A stretch of 64,000 nt of DNA from Microbacterium forte (GTDB lineage Bacteria; Actinomycetota; Actinomycetes; Actinomycetales; Microbacteriaceae), in NCBI RefSeq assembly GCF_031885415.1, contig NZ_CP116871.1, positions 2,294,001-2,358,000 of the forward strand, given 5' to 3'. Below the pieces are notes generated by a model, which saw nothing but the letters and a program-made list of their open reading frames with translations, made no database searches and had not been told where the DNA came from. Position 1 is the stretch's first letter. Each line of letters starts with the position of its first letter. The translations under genes were made by a program, and so were the position numbers. This document shows, in pieces, positions 33,935 to 43,953 of the stretch.

Positions 33935-34035
33935 GTCGAGCGACCCCGGCGAAGCCGAGCGAGACGAAACGCGGTACCGATGCGCTATCGGCTCGCCACG
34001 TTTCGTCTCAGTCGACTCCGTCGTCTTCGCTCGAC
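33935..34035. repeat. dispersed palindromic repeat, AGACGAAACG family, second copy
   Basis: Left arm GTCGAGCGA...GAGCGAGACGAAACG and right arm CGTTTCGTCTCAGTCGA...GCTCGAC form an interrupted inverted repeat around a GGTACCGATGCGCTATCGG centre. The core matches the element inside phnC (16086-16164). Here it lies between the betaine importer and the LMF-like gene and may end the former transcript. Confidence 0.6.
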
Positions 34036-34072
34036 GACCGGCGGGATGTCGACGGTCGACAGGCGGGTCAGG

Positions 34073-34990
34073 TCAGCTGACGACCCAGTCGAAGTCGTCG
34101 CCGTGCTCTTCGAGCCATGCGTCGACGGCATCCGCTTCCTTGCCCTCGCCGTACTCGTTGACGACGAGGTCTTCGAGCGAGCCGTACTGCGCGTCGTCGA
34201 GCTTGATCTGCTCGATCAGCTCAGCGGCCTCGGGGTACTCCTCGGCGAAGCCCTTCGTACCGAGGAAGTGCAGGGCCTCGGCCTCGCCCATGGCGCCCTT
34301 GGGGTCTTCGAGGTCCTTCACGGGGAAGGCGTCGTTGGCCCAGAACGGACGCCACAGCGTCACGACGATGTCCTCCTGCTTGTCGGTCGCAGACTTCAGC
34401 TCGGTGAGCATCGCCGCGGTCGACGAGGTGACGAGCTCGTACTCGCTGTCGAGACCGTACTCGGGCATCATCTTCTGGGTCTGCGCCGTGAGGCCGGCCC
34501 CGGGCTCGATGCCGAAGATCTTGCCGTCGAGCTCTGCGCCCTTGCCGGCGAGATCCTCGATCGAGTTCAGGTCGGAGTACTCGGGAACCGCGAGCGTCAG
34601 CTTGGCGTTCTCGTAGTACGCACCGAGATCCTCGATGTCATCGCCGTAGGTGTTCATGTACTCGGCGTGCGTGAGCTCGGGCCAGGCCGACGGGTAGATG
34701 TCGACGTCACCCTGCGCGAGACCCGTATACAGGGGGCCGGCCTCGGTCAGCGTCTTCATCTCGACCGTGTAGCCGATCTTCTCGAGCTGGTCCTGCAGCA
34801 GGTACGCGGTGCTCAGGCCGTCGGTCCACGAGGGCAGGAAGCCCAGGGTGATCGTGCCCTTGTCGCCCGAGCCGGACTCGCTGCCGCCGGTGTCGCCGCC
34901 GGTTCCGCCCATGCCGTCGCCGCTGCAGCCGGCGAGGGTGAGGGTCGCTGCGGCGCCGATGGCCGCGATCGTCAGGATCTTCTTCTTCAT
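34073..34990 (-). CDS. opuAC: glycine betaine/choline-type ABC binding lipoprotein (OpuAC/ProX)
   Basis: 305-residue lipoprotein: MKKK start, hydrophobic segment, lipobox LAGC (Cys22), then a Gly/Ser-rich linker. The mature OpuAC fold shows ITLGFLPSWTDGLSTAYLLQ, VDIYPSAWPELTHAEY and VVTLWRPFWAND; the tryptophans can form the aromatic cage for a quaternary ammonium ligand. ATG 34990 follows GAGAGAG. It is the third gene of an importer operon, 80 bases after the permease. Substrates are likely glycine betaine, proline betaine or choline for osmotic protection. Confidence 0.95.
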   Translation of the reverse strand: MKKKILTIAAIGAAATLTLAGCSGDGMGGTGGDTGGSESGSGDKGTITLGFLPSWTDGLSTAYLLQDQLEKIGYTVEMKTLTEAGPLYTGLAQGDVDIYPSAWPELTHAEYMNTYGDDIEDLGAYYENAKLTLAVPEYSDLNSIEDLAGKGAELDGKIFGIEPGAGLTAQTQKMMPEYGLDSEYELVTSSTAAMLTELKSATDKQEDIVVTLWRPFWANDAFPVKDLEDPKGAMGEAEALHFLGTKGFAEEYPEAAELIEQIKLDDAQYGSLEDLVVNEYGEGKEADAVDAWLEEHGDDFDWVVS

Positions 34991-35070
34991 GTGTATCTCT
35001 CTCGTTCCGTATATATGTGCTGTGTTGCTGTGTACTGCTGTGTTGCGTGTTCTCTTGCGGGAGGGATGAG

Positions 35071-36093
35071 TCAGTGCACGCCGCCGCCGACGGGGGCGCG
35101 GCGCGGGGAGGCCTTCATGCGCTCGGCCTCGTCTTCGGCATCCTTCGCAGCGGCTGCCTCGGCCGATGCGGGGGCGGATGCTGTGGCCGGCACCTCGGCG
35201 GATGCCGCGGCGAGGCGCTTCTGCGTACGACGACGAGCCAGCAGGCCGAGCAGCGACGAGCGGTTGCTGCCCAGGTCGCCGAGCGCTGCCGTGACACGGT
35301 CGAGGAAGACGGCGATGAGCACGACGCCCAGTCCCGCCTCGACGCCCTTGGCGATGTTGATGGTCGAGATCGCCTCGACGACGATCTTTCCGAGGCCGTC
35401 AGCACCGGCCATACCGGCGATGACCGCCATCGACAGCGCGAGCATGATGACCTGGTTGACGCCGGCGAGGATCGTCGGCATCGCGAGCGGAAGCTGGATG
35501 CCGCGAAGGATCTGACCCGGCTTGGCGCCGAACGCCTGGCCGGCCTCGACGGTCTCGGAGTCGACTCCGCGGATGCCGAGCTCGGTCAGTCGCACACCGG
35601 GAGGCAGAGCGAAGATCACGGTGGCGACGAGTCCGGGGACGACGCCGATGCTGAAGAACACGATCGCCGGGATCAGGTAGACGAACGCGGGCATGGTCTG
35701 CATGAAGTCGAGCACGGGCTTCAGCACCGCACGCACGGTGGCGTTGCGGGCAGACCAGATGCCCAGGGGCACCGCGATGAGCACCGCGATCGCCGCCGCG
35801 ACGAGAACCAGGGCGAGCGTCTGCATCGCCGGCACCCAGAGACCCATGGCCACGATCAGTCCGAAGGAGATGACCGTGCCGATCGCCAGCTGCCACGAGC
35901 GGACGAGCCACGCGATGAACGCGGCGATCACGATGATGACGACGAAATGCGGGCTCAGGAGCGCGCGGGTGAGTCCGTCGACCAGGAAGCTGACGACGAA
36001 GGAGATGACGTCGAGCAGACCGTCGAGGTTCGTCTTGATCCAGTCGACTCCGGTCGCGACCCAGCTGCCGAGGGGAATGCGGAAACCATCCAT
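35071..36093 (-). CDS. proW: glycine betaine-type ABC permease (ProW/OpuAB)
   Basis: 340-residue permease with about seven membrane helices in the first 290 residues. The ABC loop EAGQAFGAKPGQILRGIQLPLAMPTILAG is at about 200-228, and LDFMQTMPAFVYLIPAIVFF is a ProW family mark. A C-terminal cytoplasmic tail of about 60 residues is rich in Ala and Glu and is not part of the family core. ATG 36093 overlaps the ATPase stop by one base (TGATG). Confidence 0.95.
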   Translation of the reverse strand: MDGFRIPLGSWVATGVDWIKTNLDGLLDVISFVVSFLVDGLTRALLSPHFVVIIVIAAFIAWLVRSWQLAIGTVISFGLIVAMGLWVPAMQTLALVLVAAAIAVLIAVPLGIWSARNATVRAVLKPVLDFMQTMPAFVYLIPAIVFFSIGVVPGLVATVIFALPPGVRLTELGIRGVDSETVEAGQAFGAKPGQILRGIQLPLAMPTILAGVNQVIMLALSMAVIAGMAGADGLGKIVVEAISTINIAKGVEAGLGVVLIAVFLDRVTAALGDLGSNRSSLLGLLARRRTQKRLAAASAEVPATASAPASAEAAAAKDAEDEAERMKASPRRAPVGGGVH

Positions 36094-37394
36094 CAGCGCA
36101 CCTCCTCTGTCTTCACGGCGTCCGCCGGGTCGGCGGTCCACCCGTCATCGAGCACTGCATCGATCTCGGCCTGCGGCATCGGAAGGAGCGGCAGGGTGAG
36201 CTCGCCGGTCGCTCCGGGGCCGGGGCCCAGGGCGGCGAGCAGGGTGATGCGCGGAATCACGCCGGTCAGGCGCCCCGTGGCATCCACCACTGCCAGCGGC
36301 AGCGGCGACTCCACCGACGGGATGAAGAGGTTCATGAGGACCTCGTCTTCGCTGACGCTCTGCGGCACCGGCTTGATGATCGACGCGAGGGTCGACACGC
36401 CCTGGCGGACCAGCCTGACGGCGTCGCGGTCGGTGACGATGCCGAGCAGCTTGCGGTCGCGGCCCGTGACGTACGTGGCCGACATGAACGCGTCGCGCAT
36501 CTGGCGCAGCGCCGTGCGCGGGCCGGCGGTCTCGGCGACGACCGGGCGCGGGCGCTCCATGACGTTCGCGGCCGTGAGCACACGAGCGCGGTCGACATCC
36601 TGCACGAACTGCTCGACGTAGTCGTTGGCGGGGTCCATGAGGATGTCTTCCGGCGTGCCGATCTGCACGATGCGGCCGTCGCGCATCACGGCGATGCGGT
36701 CGCCGAGGAACATGGCCTCGTTGAGGTCGTGGGTGATGAAGACGATCGTCTTCTGCAGCTTCTCCTGGAGTTCGAGCAGCTGCTCCTGCATCTCGCGACG
36801 GATCAGCGGGTCGAGGGCGCTGAACGCCTCGTCCATGAGCAGGATGTCGGAGTCGGCCGCGAGCGCACGGGCGATGCCCACGCGCTGCTGCATGCCTCCC
36901 GACAGCTCGGACGGCAGCTTGTCGGCCTGTCCCTCGAGGCCGACCAGGGTGAGGATCTCCTCGGCCTTCTTCAGGCGCTCGTCCTTGCCGACGCCCTTCA
37001 GCTCGAGGGGGTAGGCGACGTTCGCGGCGACCGTGCGGTGCGGCAGCAGTGCGAAGTGCTGGAACACCATCGAGATGCGGTCGCGGCGGATCTCACGCAG
37101 ACGCGACGACGGGATGCCGGTGATGGGGTCGCCGTTCACGACGACCGATCCGTCGGTCGCGTCGTGCAGCCCGTTGAGCATGCGGATGATGGTGGATTTA
37201 CCGGAACCCGAGAGGCCCATGATCACGAAGATCTCGCCGCGGTTCACGGTGAAACTGGCGTCGATGACGGCGGCGGTTCCTGCGTCGCCGACCTCGGATC
37301 TGCTCTCACCGGCCTTCAGTCGACGGACGGCACTGCTCGGATTCTTCCCGAACACCTTGTACAGATTGCGCGCTTCAAGAGCGATTTCGGACAC
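36093..37394 (-). CDS. proV: glycine betaine-type ABC ATPase with CBS domains (ProV/OpuAA)
   Basis: 433-residue ATPase. The nucleotide domain (about 25-285) has Walker A GLSGSGKST, Q-loop VFQHFAL, signature LSGGMQQR and Walker B ILLMDEAFSALD. The C-terminal part holds two CBS repeats (about 300-410; YVTGRDRKLLGIVTDRDA is in the first), which in OpuA sense ionic strength. GTG 37394 has AGGGGA upstream; the open frame continues to 37652 but passes through the promoter and leader. It is the first gene of the betaine operon. Confidence 0.95.
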   Translation of the reverse strand: MSEIALEARNLYKVFGKNPSSAVRRLKAGESRSEVGDAGTAAVIDASFTVNRGEIFVIMGLSGSGKSTIIRMLNGLHDATDGSVVVNGDPITGIPSSRLREIRRDRISMVFQHFALLPHRTVAANVAYPLELKGVGKDERLKKAEEILTLVGLEGQADKLPSELSGGMQQRVGIARALAADSDILLMDEAFSALDPLIRREMQEQLLELQEKLQKTIVFITHDLNEAMFLGDRIAVMRDGRIVQIGTPEDILMDPANDYVEQFVQDVDRARVLTAANVMERPRPVVAETAGPRTALRQMRDAFMSATYVTGRDRKLLGIVTDRDAVRLVRQGVSTLASIIKPVPQSVSEDEVLMNLFIPSVESPLPLAVVDATGRLTGVIPRITLLAALGPGPGATGELTLPLLPMPQAEIDAVLDDGWTADPADAVKTEEVR

Positions 37395-37862
37395 GTTTCC
37401 CCTGCGGCTCGCCTTCGGGTGGCTGAGCCTGCTTCGGTTACGCCCGGGTGATCCTCCCGGCCGTTTCGACATGGTGCTGTGGCGGCGCGGACGGCGGATT
37501 TCGGATCCACCGCGATAGAGCATCGACCGTACGTCCACGCCTCTTCGCAGCACAGCACATTCGAAAGAAGGACGTGATCGCGGACTGGTCTTCGGGCCGT
37601 CAGGCCCACCAACCAACGTAACGAAATGGCCGGTCAGGGGCAAATCCGTCAATTTTATCGACGTTCAGTTTCGTCGGCTGACCGGGGGATTGCGCGGGTT
37701 TCGGACGCGCGTGCGAGGTCGGGCGTGGCGGGGTGCGACACGGGTCAGCGGGCGCGCCGCGAGACCGTGGCGTGCGCTTCCGACGTCCCTGTACACCTGT
37801 GAAGTCCGGATGCCGGGAAGCCGGACTCGCGAGGCGCTTTCGGACTCGCGAGGCGCACGCGA
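37395..37862. other. long leader and intergenic region of the betaine operon
   Basis: About 470 bases without a supported gene. The right half holds an exact direct repeat, CGGACTCGCGAGGCGC at 37822-37837 and 37841-37856. The left half is the probable untranslated leader of about 215 bases of the proV transcript. Its length would allow control after transcription start, but no known riboswitch was recognised. Confidence 0.55.
37615..37643 (-). promoter_or_regulatory. proV operon promoter
   Basis: On the minus strand TTGCCC (37643-37638) and TACGTT (37620-37615) are separated by exactly 17 bases. Transcription would start near 37608, in an AT-richer patch unusual for the region. Confidence 0.5.
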
Positions 37863-39065
37863 TCAGCGACGGATGCTGCGCGTCACGGTGAACTTCGGAG
37901 TGCGATGCACCTGCTCGGTGGCGCCGACGAGGCGGGTGAGCTCAGCTCGGTAGCCGAGCGACGAGTTGTAGACCGTGAACAGCTCTCCGCCGGGGCGGAG
38001 GATGCGGGCCGCGGCCTCGAACAGACGGGTCGCTGCCCCGGTGTGCACGCTGCTGCCGAGATGGAAAGGCGGGTTGAGAAGCACGACATCGGCACTGGCG
38101 TCCGCGATCTCGGAGCCCGCGTCGTCGTGCATGACGGTGACGCGGTCTGCGACGCCGTTCGCGGCGACCGTTGCGCGGGCGGAGGCCACTGCCGCTGCCG
38201 ATCTGTCGGTCGCGATCACGCGGGAATCGGGGTGCGCGAGAGCGTACGAGACGGCGAGCGCGCCGGTTCCGCAGCCCAGGTCGACGACGACCGGGGGCGG
38301 GCTCGGCTCTTCGGCGTTCACAACGCAGCATGAACCGGCCACATCGGCCGATTCTGGGGCGTTTTCAGTCCGTGCCGGCTCACCCGTGCTGAATTGTGAA
38401 CCGTCGAGGCCGAGCACCTCGAGCAGCACACGCGTGCCGATGTCGAGGCGAGCCCCCGCGAAGGCACCGCCGTGCGCGACGAGGGTCACGCCGCCGTGCC
38501 GCGCTGTCACGGGGAACGGCGGCTCTGACGGCACCGGTCGCGGCCCGGATGCGACGACCAGCCGTGACTTGCGCTCCGCCCGCTCGGCCTGCACATGCGC
38601 GAAGCTGCGCCCCAGCACCTCGTTCTGCGCGATGGCCATGTGCTTCACGCGGCCGCCGGCGACGAGCACGACGTCCGGGACGGCCCAGCGCGCCACGGCA
38701 TCCGCGATCTCTTCGAGCTCTGCCAGCGCCTTCGGCAGCTGCAGCAGCACGAGTCGGGCGCGGTCGAGCAGAGAGGCATCGAGCTCGTGCGACGAGAACC
38801 CCGAGAGGCCCAGCTCGTCGGCGTTGCGAGCCAGCGCACGGCGACCGGTCGCGAGGTCCTGGTGCACGCGAATGCCGTCGAGACCGGCATCCGTCAGCGC
38901 GAGGGTGATCGCGCCGTATTCGTCGCCGATCACCGCGATGTCCGACCCGGCGACCCCGAGCGCGAGAGCCCGCTCGACCAGCAGCAGATCGGTCGCGTCG
39001 TGGGCCTGCAGGTTGTCGGCCTCGACGTCGGGCCAACGGCGCAGTCGATCGAAGGGGAAGTCCAC
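37863..39065 (-). CDS. RlmG/RsmC-like SAM-dependent RNA methyltransferase
   Basis: 400-residue protein in two methyltransferase-like halves. The N-terminal half is degenerate; the C-terminal half has the SAM motif VVDLGCGTGALAVSYA (about 263-278) and the catalytic NPPFH of guanine-N2 rRNA methyltransferases. This layout is that of RlmG (23S G1835) and RsmC (16S G1207); which base is methylated cannot be decided. GTG 39065 is chosen because TAGGCT (39077-39072) is six bases upstream, a leaderless start. It is divergent from a TetR gene with back-to-back promoters. Confidence 0.9.
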   Translation of the reverse strand: MDFPFDRLRRWPDVEADNLQAHDATDLLLVERALALGVAGSDIAVIGDEYGAITLALTDAGLDGIRVHQDLATGRRALARNADELGLSGFSSHELDASLLDRARLVLLQLPKALAELEEIADAVARWAVPDVVLVAGGRVKHMAIAQNEVLGRSFAHVQAERAERKSRLVVASGPRPVPSEPPFPVTARHGGVTLVAHGGAFAGARLDIGTRVLLEVLGLDGSQFSTGEPARTENAPESADVAGSCCVVNAEEPSPPPVVVDLGCGTGALAVSYALAHPDSRVIATDRSAAAVASARATVAANGVADRVTVMHDDAGSEIADASADVVLLNPPFHLGSSVHTGAATRLFEAAARILRPGGELFTVYNSSLGYRAELTRLVGATEQVHRTPKFTVTRSIRR

Positions 39066-39071
39066 CCCTTC

Positions 39072-39129
39072 AGCCTAGGAGCGCCCTCCCTTGACACGGA
39101 CTGAACACATGTTTAGTCTGCTGTACATG
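39072..39129. promoter_or_regulatory. back-to-back leaderless promoters with TetR operator
   Basis: Plus strand: TTGACA (39091-39096), a 17-base spacer and TAGTCT (39114-39119), then the ATG seven bases later at 39127. The spacer carries CTGAAC-ACAT-GTTTAG (39101-39116), a palindrome with one mismatch ideally placed to block the promoter. Minus strand: TAGGCT (39077-39072) for the methyltransferase gene. Confidence 0.68.
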
Positions 39130-39779
39130 CGTTCAACCTCCGACGACATCACGGCTCGCGCCCGCATCCGCGACACCGCCATCGCCGCCTTCGCCCGCGA
39201 TGGCTACGACGCTGCGAGCCTGCGCGCGATCGCCAGGGAGGCCGGTGTCAGCCCGGCTCTGATCGTGCACCACTTCGGCGACAAGAACGCCCTCCGCAGC
39301 GAGTGCGACGACTACGTGGTCGGCGTCTTCATCGACGAGGAGCACGACATCATCGTCGCGCCGACTCGCGACCGCATCCGCACCGCCCTCAACGACCTCG
39401 AGCGATACGGCCCCTATATCGACTACCTCGCGAGGATGCTCGTCGACGGTTCGGCTGCTTCCGATCGACTGTTCGACAGCTTCCTCTCCAACACCCGCGC
39501 CGTGCTCGCCGAACAGCGCGACGCCGGGATGCTCGAACCGATGAGCGACCCCGAGATGACGACTCTGCTGCTGACCCTGATCGGCCTCGGACCCGTCGTG
39601 ATGCGCGCCCAGATCGCCCGCACCCTCGGAATGGACCAGCTGAGTCCCGCTGGGCTCCTGCGCACCACGCTGCCGACGCTGGAGCTGCTCACCCACGGCA
39701 TCTATTCGACGACCGCACTGCTCGACGGTGCGCGAGACGCACTCGCGGCTGAGGGGAACACCTCGGGAGGAGACGCATC

Positions 39780-39783
<4 letters not shown>
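39127..39783 (+). CDS. TetR family regulator of an ABC exporter
   Basis: 218-residue regulator. The helix-turn-helix (about 12-58) reads RIRDTAIAAFARDGYDAASL and AIAREAGVSPALIVHHFGDK; the C-terminal ligand domain is of the TetR_C type, with YIDYLARMLVDGSAASDRLF. ATG 39127 is chosen because of the promoter at 39091-39119, whose -10 ends seven bases upstream; upstream Met codons lie inside that promoter. Its stop overlaps the ATPase start, so it controls its own operon of an ABC exporter. Confidence 0.93.
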
Positions 39784-40786
<1,003 letters not shown>

Positions 40787-40790
<4 letters not shown>

Positions 40791-41587
40791 ACGGCATCCT
40801 GCCGGTGTTCCGGCGCAACCTGCGCGAGTCGTGGCGCAGCCTCCTCGGGTGGACCATCGGCATCGCCGCCGTGCTGTTCCTCTATCTGCCGCTGTATTCG
40901 AGTCTCGGCGGCGACGGTCAGCTCGAGGCGATGATCTCGTCGCTGCCGAAGGAGCTCGTCGACACGCTCGGATATGACCAGATCTCGACGGGTGCCGGAT
41001 ACGCGCAGAGCACGTTCTTCGGCCTGATCGGCTTTCTGCTGCTGACGATCGCGGCGGTGATCTGGGGGTCCGCGGCCATCGCCGGCGCCGAAGAGAGCGG
41101 ACGAGCAGAGCTCGATCTCGCGCACGGCATCGGCCGCGGTCAGTATGCACTCGAGTCCGCTCTGGCCGTGCTCGTCAGGCTGCTGTGGCTCGGCGCCTTC
41201 GCAGGCCTCGTCGTCTGGGCCCTGAACGGCCCCTCCGAACTCGGCATCGACGACCGCAACATCGTGGGAGCGAGCGCTGCGCTCACGGGTCTCGCGTTCC
41301 TCACGGCATCCGCCGCCCTGCTCGCCGGCGCCGCGACCGGTCGCCGCATCTGGGCGACCGGGGTCGGCGCGGGCATCGCCGTGCTGGGCTACATCCTCCA
41401 GGCGCTGGCGAAGCAGTCGAAGGACCTCGAGTGGCTGAACGCCCTCTCCCCCTACGCATGGGTCTACCAGCGACCGCCGCTCTCCGAGGGCGTCGACCTC
41501 GGCGGACTCGCCCTCGCCTGGGGCCTCGCGATCGTGTTCGTCGTCGCCTCGGTCTTCGCGTTGCGCGCTCGCGACCTCCGCGGCTGA
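40787..41587 (+). CDS. ABC-2-type exporter permease
   Basis: 266-residue membrane protein with six hydrophobic segments, of the ABC-2 family 3-like single-permease type. It starts MNGILPVFRRNLRESWRSLLGW, by position 1-22, typical for the cytoplasmic approach of these permeases; GAEESGRAELDLA is the inner loop that likely touches the ATPase. It completes the TetR-ATPase-permease operon. Size is about half that of the usual tandem form (500 residues), so it probably works as a dimer. The substrate is unknown. Confidence 0.9.
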
Positions 41588-41640
41588 CCCCGTTCGCGTC
41601 TACTGCCCCGCGCGACCTCCCCGCCCCCACCCACTGCCCC

Positions 41641-41700
41641 TGGCGTGGTCAAAAACGCACCCGAATCGGCGACTTCGGGTGCTTTTTCGACCGCGGGCGC
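41641..41700. repeat. dispersed palindromic repeat, TTTTCGACCAC family, copy C
   Basis: Left arm GGCGTGGTCAAAAACGCACCC and right arm GGGTGCTTTTTCGACCGCG around a 14-base centre. It follows the ABC permease gene by about 55 bases, so it may also act as its terminator. It is related to copies at 5653-5740 and 25000-25087. Confidence 0.7.
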
Positions 41701-41720
41701 GCCGCAGACGGAAAAGACCG

Positions 41721-41760
41721 TTGACACGATCCAGGTTCAGTGGTTACCTAGTCGAGTAAC
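41721..41760 (+). promoter_or_regulatory. promoter and candidate operator of the GntR operon
   Basis: TTGACA (41721-41726), a 17-base spacer, TTACCT (41744-41749). The inverted repeat GTTAC-CTAGTCGA-GTAAC (41743-41760) covers the -10 box and start point, suiting repression by the YtrA-type regulator. Confidence 0.5.
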
Positions 41761-41787
41761 TAACCCATCAACCACAGCGGAGGACTC

Positions 41788-42195
41788 GTGATCGAAGAAG
41801 GCAAGCCGCTCTTCCTCCAGATCGCCGAGCAGATCGAGGACTCGATCCTGGACGGCTCACTCTCGGAGGAATCGCAGGCGCCCTCGACCAACGAGCTCGC
41901 CGGCTTCTACCGGATCAACCCCGCGACAGCAGCCAAGGGAGTCGCCATGCTCACCGACAAGGGAGTGCTGTACAAGCGCCGCGGCATCGGCATGTTCGTC
42001 GCCGCCGGAGCGAAGGATCTGCTCCTCGGCGAGCGCCGCGCCGCATTCGCCGACCGCTACATCGACCCGCTCCTCGCCGAGGCCCGCACGCTGGGGCTCG
42101 GCGCCGAAGACCTCGCCGCCCTGCTCCGCGAGCGGGCAGCGCAGGCAGCCCAGACATCGCAGACACCCCAGACAGAAGGGAAGACCCCCGCATGA
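41788..42195 (+). CDS. GntR family regulator, YtrA subfamily
   Basis: 135-residue regulator. The winged helix (about 8-75) has PLFLQIAEQIEDSILDGSL, QAPSTNELAGFYRINPATAAKG and a RRGIGMFVA wing; the effector part is a short helical dimer region only, the mark of the YtrA subfamily, which controls ABC transporter genes. GTG 41788 follows GGAGGA. The stop overlaps the ATPase start by ATGA. It probably represses this three-gene operon through the GTTAC/GTAAC site upstream. Confidence 0.93.
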   Translation: MIEEGKPLFLQIAEQIEDSILDGSLSEESQAPSTNELAGFYRINPATAAKGVAMLTDKGVLYKRRGIGMFVAAGAKDLLLGERRAAFADRYIDPLLAEARTLGLGAEDLAALLRERAAQAAQTSQTPQTEGKTPA

Positions 42196-43109
42196 CCGCC
42201 GTCATCGAGGTGCAGAACCTCACGAAGCACTACAAGGAGAAGAACGCACTCGACAACGTGTCGCTCACCCTCGAGGGCGGCGCGATCTATGGACTGCTCG
42301 GCCGCAACGGGGCGGGCAAGACCACGCTCATGTCGATCCTGACCGCGCAGAACTTCGAGTCGTCGGGCACCGTGCGCGTCTTCGGCGAGCACCCCTACGA
42401 GAACACGCACGTCCTCAACCGCATCTGCTTCGTGCGCGAGAGCCAGAAGTACCCCGACGACGCATACCCGCGTCACGCGTTCAAGGCTGCGAGCCTGTTC
42501 TTCCGCAACTGGAGCCAGGAACTCGCCGACGAGCTCATCGAGCAGTTCCAGCTGCCGATGAAGCAGACGATCAAGAAGCTCTCGCGCGGCCAGCTCTCGG
42601 CCGTCGGGGTCATCATCGGTCTCGCCTCGCGCGCCGAGCTGACCTTCTTCGACGAGCCCTACCTGGGTCTCGACGCGGTCGCCAGACAGATCTTCTACGA
42701 CCGCCTGCTCGAGGACTACGCCGAGCACCCGCGAACCATCGTCCTCTCGTCGCACCTGATCGACGAGGTGTCGAACCTCATCGAGAAGGTCATCGTGATC
42801 GACAACGGTCAGATCCTGCTCGACGAAGACACGGATGCCGTGCGCGACCGCGCCGTCACCGTGGTCGGCGACGCCGCCAAGGTCGACGCCTGGGCATCCG
42901 GCCGCGAGGTTCTGCACCGGGAGGCCCTCGGCCGAGTCGCCTCCGTCACCGTGCTCGGGGCGCTGTCCGCCGCCGAGCGCGCCGAGGTCGCGGCATCCGG
43001 TCTCGATCTCGCTCCGGTGTCGCTGCAGCAGCTGATCGTGCGTCTCACCCAGAAGGCCGAGGCGGGCTCTGCCACCAGAGCCTCAGCCGCGAAAGAGGAG
43101 GTCCGCTGA
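42192..43109 (+). CDS. YtrB/EcsA-type ABC ATPase
   Basis: 305-residue ATPase. Walker A GRNGAGKTT at about 37-45, Q-loop region FVRESQKYPDD, signature variant LSRGQLSA, Walker B LTFFDEPYLGLD (Phe before Asp-Glu) and switch His in VLSSHLIDE. These variants are usual for the YtrB-like group linked to YtrA regulators, which responds to cell-wall antibiotics in Bacillus. The stop overlaps the membrane protein gene by one base (TGATG). Confidence 0.93.
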   Translation: MTAVIEVQNLTKHYKEKNALDNVSLTLEGGAIYGLLGRNGAGKTTLMSILTAQNFESSGTVRVFGEHPYENTHVLNRICFVRESQKYPDDAYPRHAFKAASLFFRNWSQELADELIEQFQLPMKQTIKKLSRGQLSAVGVIIGLASRAELTFFDEPYLGLDAVARQIFYDRLLEDYAEHPRTIVLSSHLIDEVSNLIEKVIVIDNGQILLDEDTDAVRDRAVTVVGDAAKVDAWASGREVLHREALGRVASVTVLGALSAAERAEVAASGLDLAPVSLQQLIVRLTQKAEAGSATRASAAKEEVR

Positions 43110-43795
43110 TGCGACGCACACTCAACGTCATCCGCCTGCAGCTGATCAACCGCCAGACATTCATCTGGGTGCCGCTGATCATCCTCGGCTCCGCGGTGGT
43201 CATCTCGATACTCATCTACGCGATGATCCCGACCGAGGGCCCGAAGTACGGCGGCGGCGGCCAGGCTCCGCTCTGGTACTTCTTCGCCATCGGCCTCTCG
43301 GCGATGACACTGACCTTCCCGTTCTCGCAGGCGATGAGCATCACCCGGCGCGACTTCTTCTTCGGGACCATGCTCACGGCGATCCTGGGCAGCGCGTTCC
43401 TGGGGATCGTGTTCCTGATCGGCGGGGGCATCGAGACGCTGACGAACGGATACGGCATCAACGGCTACGTGTTCTACCTGCCGTGGCTGTGGGAGGCGGG
43501 TCCGCTCGGGGCGTTCACCGTGTACTTCACCCTCGCCCTCTTCCTGTTCGTCGTCGGCTTCACCGGGGCGACGATCTACAAGAGCTGGGGCCCCACCGTT
43601 CTCACCATCGCGGGCGTCGGTCTGGGCCTCATCCTCGTGGGACTCGCCTTCCTCGCCACGAGACTCGAGCTGTGGGATGAGGTGTGGCGGGGGATCCTCG
43701 ACGCCGGCGCGCTCGGACTCGCACTGTGGGGCCTCGTCGCGACCGCGGTGCTCGCGGGCATATCGTTCCTCGCCTTCCGCAGGGCCATCCCCTGA
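43109..43795 (+). CDS. membrane subunit of the YtrA-linked ABC system
   Basis: 228-residue protein with six hydrophobic segments of the ABC-2 permease-like type. Markers are the RRTLNVIRLQLINRQTF start, TFPFSQAMSITRRDFFFGT and GATIYKSWGPT. It is translationally coupled to the ATPase gene. It likely forms the transport or sensing channel of the system. The perfect GATCACC-C-GGTGATC hairpin over its stop (43794-43808) may be a terminator. Confidence 0.88.
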   Translation: MRRTLNVIRLQLINRQTFIWVPLIILGSAVVISILIYAMIPTEGPKYGGGGQAPLWYFFAIGLSAMTLTFPFSQAMSITRRDFFFGTMLTAILGSAFLGIVFLIGGGIETLTNGYGINGYVFYLPWLWEAGPLGAFTVYFTLALFLFVVGFTGATIYKSWGPTVLTIAGVGLGLILVGLAFLATRLELWDEVWRGILDAGALGLALWGLVATAVLAGISFLAFRRAIP

Positions 43796-43953
43796 TCACC
43801 CGGTGATCACTCGGCGCCGGTCGCTCCTCACGGGGCGGCCGGCGTCGTCGCGTTCCGACCGCTACCCGCCCTCACCGCCAGATGCAACCAGGTGCGAGGA
43901 CGGATGCCGAACGGCTAGCGTCATCCCTTCGGGGAGGATGACGAGAGGATGCC

